Below, piece by piece: positions 56,141-64,000 of a DNA stretch of 64,000 nucleotides (positions are counted from its first letter, which is position 1; the number at the start of each line of letters is the position of its first letter). The stretch is from Coniochaeta sp. PMI_546. Taxonomy: Eukaryota; Ascomycota; Sordariomycetes; Coniochaetales; Coniochaetaceae. The notes under the pieces are model-generated. The model saw only the letters and a program-made list of their open reading frames with translations, was not told the DNA's origin and ran no database searches. A program made the position numbers and the translations under genes. Location: the NCBI GenBank assembly GCA_021432605.1, contig MU271165.1:115643-179642 (forward strand), in the 5' to 3' direction.

Positions 56141-58137
56141 TCACGTTTCCTCCTCCGGGTCAACCTTGACTTTATTCGACTCTCTCTTCTTCGGCTTCAA
56201 CCAATGCTCCATCCCGAGAGGCCAGTACACCCTGTTCAGCGGACCACCCATTGCAAACTCCTCAGCAGTCACCGTCCTGCCCATATCCCTCCCATCAACC
56301 TCAACATCCATCTGCACCACCGACTCCTCTATGCCTTCGGCCTCAGAACCCTTCACCTTCCTCTTCCTTCCGGTATTCTTCCCCTTCAAGATCTTCGCCG
56401 GCGGGCGATCCTCATCCTCCCGCTCGTGGGGGATCATATCATTGATCTTCTCGAAGCCGGGCAACTTGAACGTCCGCATGAGATCAAATACAGCCTGCTC
56501 TTTGTCCTTCGCCTCGATCATCAGGTCCATGTCGGGTGGGCAGGGAGGCAGCGTCATAACGCGGGGGCTGTGCTTGCGCCTGTCGCGGGGCGTGACGGTG
56601 CCGGCACACTGCTCGCTGTAGTGCATTTTGGGCTTGATGCCCTTTCGACGCCAGGTGGCCAGGATGCGGTCCATGAGCTCCGGCTGCGAGATGTCGTACG
56701 TCCCCTCACGCACCTTGGTGGGGTCGAAGACGATGTTATGGTGGTGAAAGTCTAGTACCATCGGAATGTTCAGTTCCTCGCAGACGGGGAGGAGGTCGTG
56801 AACCGACCAGGAGACATCGTCGTTTTCCAAGACCAGACGCGCCTTGATGGAGGGAGACAGGAGATTGGTGTAGTTCTCGCGGAAACGATTCAAGGTCGCC
56901 GCTTTGTCGCCAAAGACACCGCCCATGTGGATGATCATGACGGCGTCGCGGTCTTGTTGCTCTGGCAGCTTCAGGAGGCTCAGAAGCTCGTCGTGATACT
57001 CGAGATCACGAACTGACCCGGCAATGACCTCCTTGCGAGGTGAGCCCAACTGCGTGAACTGGCCTGGATGCATTGTAACACGGTGGCCGAGCTCCGCAAC
57101 TACTCTGCCAGCATCGGCCAAGACCTCCGACACGAATGGCGCAAGCCTGTAGCCGTGTTCTGGGTGGCTGGCGAAGGGAAACATTTCGGAGCTCAGACGC
57201 ATGAACTTGATGCCGTATTTGTCATTCCACCGCAACATTTTGGCAAGGTCCCTCGCGTTGGTCAGCCCCAGCTCTTCGACATATTTCTGTCCCAAAGTCA
57301 CATCAGGCTTCTGAGTCTTGTCCGGTCTGTTCTTGGTCAAGTGCTCGGGCTGAGAGGGATCCAGCAGAGGATATCGGTGGTCGATGATAGAGGCCATGCG
57401 GCAAGTCCGAGAACAGAAGACGGACGGTTTAGCGGCACGCAGGTAAGTGTTGAGGCAGGCCTAGTGTCATTGATTAGCAAATAAACGGTCCAAGTGCCTC
57501 GAGTAGCACTCACGTATCCCAACCGGCCGGTCCAGGGAAGCGGGAGGTAGCTGCTGTTGACGGCAGGGGGCCGCGCTGCACCACGTTCGGCGACTTCGAG
57601 GACAGGATCTGTTCCTTCGTCCAAGTCGCCGTCGCTTGCGACGAAGGTATCGTCGCCATCTTCTTCCTCTTCGCCACCAGAGATGTCTCTCCCAACAGCC
57701 GCACGAGACGCCTTTTTCTTGGCCTGCTGACCCTTGGGGGTCCTTGCCTTCTTAAGTAGTCCGGATTGAGAGGCGGCAGCATCCTCTTGTTTGATGTCTT
57801 GTTCAATCTTCGGTGCTAGGCTCTCCTCCACCAACAGCTTCTGGCGCTTGCCTGCCCGACGCAGGTTCTGGTCCAGCTCGTCCAAGCCATCAATGGTCCT
57901 TTTCAGGTCCTCGTTCTTGGCTTGCGCGCTCGTCTGACGCTGTTTCTTCCACTCTGATTGAGCGGAATCTTGCATGTCGACTTCCTCGTCTTCAGACATC
58001 TCCTCGGCGTACTCGGGTTTAGACGAGATGCGACGTGACAACCTTCGACTGTTTCCGTTCGGCATCGCAGGCGATGCAGCTGCAGAAGTAGTCGCTTTGG
58101 GCTGAGGGGCCGTCACGGCCTTCGTTTTGCGCGCCAT
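56141..58137 (-). CDS. UV-damage endonuclease (UVDE)
   Basis: This 647-residue nuclease of the UVDE/UvsE family nicks 5' to pyrimidine dimers and 6-4 products, starting an alternative excision repair; it matches Neurospora mus-18 in length and layout. Two exons, 58137-57514 and 57460-56141, join at RLGY|ACLNTYLR, the conserved start of the TIM-barrel nuclease. Residues 1 to about 200 are a basic/acidic nuclear-type extension (KKARTPKGQQAKKKA). Metal-site motifs are present in order: RLSSEMFPFASH, HRVTMHPGQF, VMIIHMGGVFGDK, ARLVLENDD, VLDFHHHNI and PKMHYSEQ. The C-terminal tail after about residue 520 has a basic stretch (GKNTGRKRKVKG). The intron is needed to supply ACLNTYL; the unspliced frame lacks it. 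Confidence 0.95.
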
Positions 58138-58956
58138 GGTTGATATGCCACAGTGATAGAGAGAGGGACTTCGTGCAGACAAGGATGGTGCTTGTGGACG
58201 GTAAGGACACAGATAACGACTCAATTGACAGTACGCAGCGTTACCGACGGAGGAGTGAGGCCCTTTCACCAGCTGGGAAGGAGAGGAACGGCGTAGGCGA
58301 CGCAGAGAGACGCAAAACGATGCAGACATGCAATGGCTGGGGCAAGAGGCCAGGACAAAAGGTAATCTCAGAACTGAGACACGCAGTCACGGCAAGTGTT
58401 GGAGCAACTTCGTGTCATGGGCGTCTCGCGATTCTGATGTCTATCTGCGGATGGAAGCAGATGTAGCGATATATTCAAGGCTCAAATTGGTGAACAGAAG
58501 GAGGATATTGTTGAGAAGGTGCAGACAATACCAAATGTATGAGGGTGGCTGGCCTGAAGCTGGCCCTGCCAGAGCTGGGCCCTGCCAGGGATAGAAACCG
58601 CCATCATTGCTCGCGTCGATCTGGTGCTCATGTGGTAATGTGGAGGGCAGGGACCCTTGAGCAGATCGATCTTTGGTAGCATTTAAAAAATCGATGAAGT
58701 CATTAGCGGAGTTAGCTCCGTGGCGTCGGGTTGTGCACGGTCTTCGATCTGCATTTAATGGATCCGACGACCTTCTAGTGGATCTGCGTGCCACCATATG
58801 TGCTGTACTGTGGTAGTGTATAAAGTAGATAAAAGGTACCTAAGGTACCTGGGCATCACTGTCCTCAAAATAACTCCTTCCCGTCCTCATTGCAATTACA
58901 TGTACATGCGTCCAATGCTCATAAAAAAATCCATCATCTGCGATCTATGTGTCTCT
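58138..58956. other. Intergenic interval with tandem AGGTACCT palindromes
   Basis: This holds the UVDE promoter and the 3' flank of the GTPase-like gene. AGGTACCT occurs twice one base apart, at 58834-58841 and 58843-58850. No coding region is supported. Confidence 0.45.
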
Positions 58957-60536
58957 CTAATTCAGCGCCAAGATTTTCATGCCATTGGGAAGCACCACAT
59001 CGTCAGGACCCGGATGGTCATTGACAAAGCTGAGCGAGATCTCCTCAAGCTCCGAGTCGTCTTCGATGATGAACGCGTTGTCCGGCACACCGATTTTCTC
59101 TCCCTGACCTACCGCCTTCAAGATGAGGTCTGAGACCTGACTGATCAGGCGGCACTGCGTGAAGATTGCGCTGCTCTCTATCGTCTCGAACGCCGCCTTC
59201 CTCTCCTTGCCCGACCTGATGCTGTTCAGCTCCCGCTCGACTATGTGGGCGGTGAGCTGCGGCACCGGATCCCGATGGAGCCATTGGCTTTCAGCCAGCT
59301 TGTGGAAAAACAGGACCACCCCGGTAAGTGCTTGAGTAAGCATGCAAGCTCGGTCGTGCGGGCTCAGGCCATCGATGAGGGACTGTCCCTTGTTCTCGAA
59401 GCTGCCTTTGCCTTTGAGGAAACCCAACTCTTCAGCATCAAACACACTCTCTAATATTCGGTCGAGCAGACGGGGCTCTGATAAAGCTTTGTGCGGGTCG
59501 TTGAAGTTGAATATCTGGATGCTTCTTTTGAAGAAGTCATCCAAGACTTCGCCTACTTCGATCCCACTACGTTTCCGCGCGTGCCCTGTGTTGACGGCGA
59601 AATAATCGGCAGCCACATCGGCGCAAACTAGGTATCATGTCAGGACACGCTTCTCATGCATTCCAGCCGAATACGTAAGGGCACATTGCACGCACCTTTG
59701 GTCGATATAGCGGGCGAACTTCTCTGTGCCGCAGCGAAAGCTAGGCGCTCGCTCCTCCCCTTGAGCTCTGCGAGCGTACCAGCTGCGAGCCTCTCCATCC
59801 CAGCATGACCACTGCTGTCGTCGTCCGTTGCTACGCAGAGCTTCGGAACGTGTTGATCGCCTAGGATAGCATCCCACCTCCTGCCGATGCGCTTCTGGAA
59901 CTCATGGGTCGTCATGTCGCGCAGGATGTGCGAAGCAGCCACCCTGGACACGCCGCGTTTTTGCTCGTCGCGGTACCACTCCTGCCGAACGCTCGCAATG
60001 AGCTCTTCGTACTTCGTGAAGACGAGTATCGCTGGCGTCGCAGGCGCGAGGGACGGCAGCTCTCGGAAGAACTCAGCCTCCAGGCCGTGAATGGTACGGT
60101 CGTCATCACAAGAAACGCAGTACCATATGCAGTGGATATGGTCGGCGACATTGCTTGATTGCTGTTTTGCCTTCAGAAAGTCGCAAACCGCTTTATAAGC
60201 TCCATTGTCACCGCTGCCAAAGTTGGCCGAGGTGTGCAGACTGAGACGAGGGTTTTCATTTCCAAGGTTGACTTCTCTGTTGACATCGTGGGTGTTGCTG
60301 AACACCGCGGCAACGTCGCTCTAGTTTCTCTTAGAGATCGCTGGAACAGCCAGACCTCGGGGCGGAACCCAGCTTACCTTGTCAAATCTTACGCCGAGGA
60401 CACTAGAAAATATCTCGACCTTTGTCGACTCGATGTTGCCTAGGACTAGCAGGCGGAACTTGGGACATGGTGCCAAAAGTTCTTCTGCTGGAGCCAGGGT
60501 AAATGGCGCAGCGTCTAGGTTGTCTGTGGTTGCCAT
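58957..60536 (-). CDS. GTPase-like protein with degenerate G motifs
   Basis: This is a 484-residue protein, three exons: 60536-60378, 60320-59696 and 59627-58957. The N-terminal layout follows fungal AIG/Era-type G-domain proteins. FRLLVLGNIESTKVEIFSS sits where a P-loop should be (G-x4-G-K-S), but the second Gly is Thr and the Ser is Val. LHTSANFGSGDN replaces the usual HDSGGFE (G3). HIHCIWYCVSCDDDRTIHGLEAEFF and PAILVFTKYEELI (G4-like TKYE) are near normal. The C-terminal third (DDFFKRSIQIFNFNDPHKAL and after) is helical and unassigned. GTP binding is therefore doubtful. A second GTAAG donor 15 bases upstream of the exon 1 donor would remove VRFDK in frame. Confidence 0.75.
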
Positions 60537-61218
60537 TGCTAAAGGTTGTATGCACTCAAGAATCTGCCATCATGAATGAAGCCGTTCTAGAAAAACACGG
60601 CATCATTTATAGATGCGCATCGCGTCCTGGTTCTGACACGAGTAATCAGTGGTCTGATTTTCTCAGTCCACACGTGAAGCTGGAGATGTCACGCCATGGG
60701 TCCCTGGAGCTCCTGCAGAGCTTATCTTGGTATCGTGCCATCCGAATCCAGGCCAATGCAAGGTACGTTTTCCGGGTTCTTCTCTTCTGCACAAGCGCTC
60801 ATTAGCCCCACGTGGCTGTGTGTCATCCGACGGTATCGAGGCGTCTGTATGCATCGCTGATTCTTGTGTTAACAAGTGTTTACCATTTGCTCTCCAAGTG
60901 ATGGCATTGAAACTCCAAAGCATTGCCTCTCGCATGCACATCTTGGCACTGTGAGAACAGGTTGAATCGAGGTTTCAGCCCGTTCTGTTGCGACACAACC
61001 CCAGTGCCTGAGGCCAGGGTGCTGTGACAGCTCACTGCCCAGGTTGGGGGCCAAATGCCAGCGAGCGGCACAGCATGGACATCATAAATATTGATCAAGG
61101 CAGTTGCCCGGCATCTCTCCCAAGTTCAATTTCCACAAAGCCCCGCCCTCATCAACAGCCCTGCGAAGTCGAGGACTTGGGCGGCGCAAAATAACACCAC
61201 GTAATTGACGCCGTCACG
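60537..61218. other. Divergent interval
   Basis: About 680 bases lie between the GTPase-like gene (-) and the cysteine-rich secreted protein (+). No coding region or clear TATA box is seen. Confidence 0.45.
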
Positions 61219-62970
61219 ATGGCGACGCGAAGGGCCCTGAAGGCGTTGCATCTACTTTTTACGGCCTCATACGCTGTTGCCAACCTCGAGACCCAGAAAC
61301 CCATCGGCTTCGAAAACTCCTTGGGACTGCCGTCTGCCAGACTTGTATTGTATCCAGGGTCCAGGATTCACCCAGAGGATCTCTCGAGCCTCCATAAGGA
61401 GATCCGACCATGTAACAACGAGGATCAGCAACGTGAGATTGACCTGGCACTGGACACATGCCTGTCGGGTGACTACTATCTCCACTACAACATCAAGTTC
61501 GCGGAACTCCCTCAATGTGCCGATGGGTCATCACCAATAGTATCATACTACAGGCGGAGAGACTGCGTCGGCGAACCAGCGATTTCGAGACAGGTTTCAG
61601 ATCTACAGGATGCGTGCCTCTGGGAGAAGAAGGACCAGCTACATCCGTCATACTACTGGTCTCTTGTTCTAAGCTGTTCCAAGACCGGACCGCCCGAAGT
61701 AACTCGGCACCAAGTTGCGTCGCCACCCGCCATCATTCATGAGATTGGAGGTGGGATGAGGGGTGCGATAGCGTACTACACGGCGAATCCATGCAAGGAG
61801 AACGAGGATTTCGCTGCAATGCCGTGGGCTCGTTCCGTCGATGACTGCGGTAAGCTATCAGGAGCGCAATGTTTTGGGCAACGTCCGATCCCCGTCGCTA
61901 ACGTTTGCCCAGGTTGGCCTATAAGCTCGTGGAAGTTTACGCATATTAAGATCACACAGCCGCCCATTTGCCCGAATGGTACCCGAGCGAGGCTTGCCCG
62001 CTTCGAGAACACAGGCCAGGACGACCGGACCTATTTGAAGGGAATGTGCAATGGCGGCAAGATAACCTTCCATGACGGCCTGGTCGACATCAACGATGAC
62101 GACATCGGGAAGTGCATCACCGTGCAAAATCTGGCTCTCACGCGCGGAGGTGTAGCCGATGCCAAAGGCCACATGTGGTACTGCGACGGCCTGGATGTAC
62201 GCTCGCCGAGAGATGAGACCAAGAACAGCGAGACGCCTAACGCCGTTGTTTCTCACAATGCATGTCCAGACAGAGGCTGGCACCGCTATGGGGAACCCAA
62301 GACCCCGGAGCGGCCCGCTACGTTCTTCGACGTTCCAGTCGAGACCTGCGTTGACCTTCCTCGGAGCCAGCAGATCCGCCTCGTCAAGGCGGCCGTTTGC
62401 AAGGATGGCTCAGCGCCGATGATGGCCAAATGGCGTGGGCTTGGTTGCAAAGGAATGCCCGACAGCGTAGCGGGCGTCTTTGCCGGGCCCGGACTGTACT
62501 GCAATAATCTCGATAAAGCCAATGACGGTGCAAGCTACTCCTTCTGGTGCGACAATGGCGACAACCGCCACCTCTTTCAGCCCGCCGGCGATAACAGAGC
62601 TGTCTTCTCGAGAGACGTATGCAAGCCCAAGGACGGCTTATGGTCTCCCGAGCGGCACGCTGGCCTTGCCCCAAAGGTGGAGAGGATCGAGCCCGACAAG
62701 TGTATCGACTACTTCTCCCGCGACAGAGAATGGGTGGTATACGGCAACGCTGTCTGCCCGCGCGGCAAGACTGCGAAGATGGCTTTCTGGTCGGGGACCA
62801 GTGGTTGTCGAGGCAAGCCTACCTCGATCGAGGATATCCGCAAGGACGATCTGGGTCGGTGCGTCAAGGCATGTGGCACTGGTGAACACTGGGCGCATAA
62901 GTGTAGCAGGGCTTTCGTGTGCGATGGGTTACCGTCGCGTGGCGGTCGGAAGAACATCTGGTACGATTAA
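61219..62970 (+). CDS. Secreted cysteine-rich protein with four tandem modules
   Basis: This is a 583-residue single-exon protein with a signal peptide (MATRRALKALHLLFTASYAVA). I recognise no named family. Four related modules can be aligned by eye, at about residues 65-155, 190-330, 350-450 and 470-575. Each has a Cys after a short acidic stretch, then a C-x-[DNR]-G-[ST]-type turn (QCADGSSP, ICPNGTRA, VCKDGSAP, VCPRGKTA). Three of the four then have C-x-G-[EKM]-P (CVGEP, CKGMP, CRGKP), and most close with a Trp/Phe-Cys-Asp ending (MWYCDG, FWCDN, FVCDG). The even, high Cys content points to disulfide-rich extracellular domains, perhaps wall- or carbohydrate-binding or effector-like. No TM or GPI signal is seen at the C terminus. 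Confidence 0.82.
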   Translation: MATRRALKALHLLFTASYAVANLETQKPIGFENSLGLPSARLVLYPGSRIHPEDLSSLHKEIRPCNNEDQQREIDLALDTCLSGDYYLHYNIKFAELPQCADGSSPIVSYYRRRDCVGEPAISRQVSDLQDACLWEKKDQLHPSYYWSLVLSCSKTGPPEVTRHQVASPPAIIHEIGGGMRGAIAYYTANPCKENEDFAAMPWARSVDDCGKLSGAQCFGQRPIPVANVCPGWPISSWKFTHIKITQPPICPNGTRARLARFENTGQDDRTYLKGMCNGGKITFHDGLVDINDDDIGKCITVQNLALTRGGVADAKGHMWYCDGLDVRSPRDETKNSETPNAVVSHNACPDRGWHRYGEPKTPERPATFFDVPVETCVDLPRSQQIRLVKAAVCKDGSAPMMAKWRGLGCKGMPDSVAGVFAGPGLYCNNLDKANDGASYSFWCDNGDNRHLFQPAGDNRAVFSRDVCKPKDGLWSPERHAGLAPKVERIEPDKCIDYFSRDREWVVYGNAVCPRGKTAKMAFWSGTSGCRGKPTSIEDIRKDDLGRCVKACGTGEHWAHKCSRAFVCDGLPSRGGRKNIWYD

Positions 62971-63625
62971 GGTATCTTGTGTTGTTGGCTTGATTGGAGC
63001 TACTTAGCGTGGAGAGGAGTCGATGCCACAATCTTACCGGTGGTGGACAGGATATTCGTGGTGCATTGCTGACCGTGAAGCGGTTGGTGAACGTTACGTA
63101 GGAGCTGACACAACATCCCACGGGCAACGTAACGAACGATTCGTTGGAGAGAACCTGTTCCTTCTGATATATTAATACGACCTCCTGCGCCACCATTTTT
63201 GGCATCGGAGCCGATTCGCGTCTAGTGGTATCCCAAAACAGTAAATGCTTCTGGACAACATTTATTGCAATTTAGCCAGACAGGATTCCAGCCACTGGCC
63301 GTCGTCAGTGAGGATCCTATCTGTTCTTTACCCGGGGCACTGGGAACCACCTCTTGAGAGATCTCAGGTTACATGTCTAGCATTGGCATCAAAGCAGTGC
63401 TGATGATCCGGCTACAGGAAAGTGTGTCGTAGTGTCAATTATCGTCTAGTCTTTGAGACTCGTTAAGGATAGGAAGAACTCTTTGCAGAGACTTGAAAGG
63501 CATACTTATAACGACGGCCGACCTAGCTTCGCCTTAGTACACAAAGTAGAGACTAGGACGAGCCGAAGTCAGAGCCGAAAAAAAAGCAACAATAGTCGCA
63601 ATAACTGAACTCGTCCTTTTCCAGA
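62971..63625. other. Intergenic interval
   Basis: This holds the 3' flank of the cysteine-rich gene and the promoter of the last gene. No coding region is seen. Confidence 0.45.
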
Positions 63626-64000
63626 ATGCGTTCTCTTTTATCTCTTGCAGTGGGTGCACTTATGCTTCCCTGGACCACGACTGCCCAAGACGACGATCCA
63701 ACACCCACAACACCAAACTGGATCACCCCAACAGTATCACTTCCGAGTCCATACGACTCACCGTCCATCTACCTGACTGCCGACAGCGTAGGCGCGTGTC
63801 AGGCGTCGCTGGCTGTCTACTCGAGCATAAACTGCAGGCTGCAGACGACGGTCTACCCATCCACGACCACTCTCGCATTTGACGTTGATTGCATGGGTTG
63901 TTCACGGCTCGCACTGAGCATTCGACCAGGCCACTGTCCTCTGGGTGGTCATCATAGCTCCTACCCGGATACGACTCTCACGACACCACGAACGAGGTGG
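63626..64000 (+). CDS. Secreted protein, 5' part only (runs off window)
   Basis: The frame opened by the ATG at 63626 has no stop before the window ends (125 codons). It begins with a signal peptide (MRSLLSLAVGALMLPWTTTA) followed by a Thr/Pro/Ser-rich stretch (DDDPTPTTPNWITPTVSLPS). Paired cysteines then follow (GACQAS, NCRLQ, DCMGCS, GHCPLGG). The composition fits a secreted or wall-anchored glycoprotein; the family is unknown. An intron inside this stretch cannot be excluded, since donor-like GTTGATTGC sequences are present but not compelling. Confidence 0.6.
   Translation, partial: MRSLLSLAVGALMLPWTTTAQDDDPTPTTPNWITPTVSLPSPYDSPSIYLTADSVGACQASLAVYSSINCRLQTTVYPSTTTLAFDVDCMGCSRLALSIRPGHCPLGGHHSSYPDTTLTTPRTRW

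Noticed and set aside
1-64000. Transposons, LTR or viral relics, CRISPR arrays, a biosynthetic gene cluster
   Set aside because: No terminal repeats, polymerase, transposase or capsid motifs and no regular repeat-spacer pattern were seen. The transporters are scattered among housekeeping genes with no synthases nearby.

Overview
The window is nuclear DNA from a filamentous ascomycete (Pezizomycotina). The genes are interrupted by short introns of about 50-90 bases with GTRNGY-like donors, and the gene content fits: a UV-damage endonuclease, a HET-domain protein, fungal-type C2H2 regulators, an Ugo1 homologue and secreted cysteine-rich proteins. The class cannot be fixed by reading alone. I see no rRNA, no CRISPR array and no recognisable transposon, LTR element or viral relic. 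Genes are spaced rather than packed, with several intervals of 1-5 kb that hold no gene I can support.

Left part (1-20 kb): a sugar transporter (-), a small GFA-domain protein (-), a C2H2 plus fungal-type regulator (+), a YAR1-like ankyrin protein (-), a Q/P-rich glycine-zipper protein (+) and a C2H2-like protein (-). A gene-poor gap of almost 5 kb follows, then a secreted PEBP-family protein (+) and a possible 80-residue protein (-).

Middle (20-39 kb): a second large C2H2-like protein (-), a DHA1-type MFS exporter (-), a four-TM protein with a Q/Y/P tail (-), a 100-residue membrane-associated protein behind a clear CRE plus TATA promoter (+), a membrane-anchored aspartic-protease-like protein lacking both catalytic aspartates (-), phosphatidylinositol synthase (+) and an amino-acid (methionine-type) permease (+).

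Right-middle (39-48 kb): two BTB paralogues (+) with the fragment of a third between them, tRNA-Gly(UCC), the mitochondrial fusion factor Ugo1 (-) head to head with mitochondrial ferredoxin Yah1 (+), and the ribosome-biogenesis factor Rrp15 (-).

Right end (49-64 kb): a TRI12-type MFS exporter (+), a DUF4419 protein (-) head to head with a HET-domain protein (+), UV-damage endonuclease (-), a GTPase-like protein with degraded nucleotide-binding motifs (-), a four-module cysteine-rich secreted protein (+) and the 5' part of another secreted protein that runs off the window.

No gene set here looks like one biosynthetic pathway. The loci most likely to hide undescribed biology are the dead protease-like receptor, the BTB array, the DUF4419/HET pair, the degenerate GTPase and the cysteine-rich repeat protein. 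Exon models were built by eye from splice sites, reading phase and family conservation. For every multi-exon model the exon lengths sum to a whole number of codons ending at a stop.
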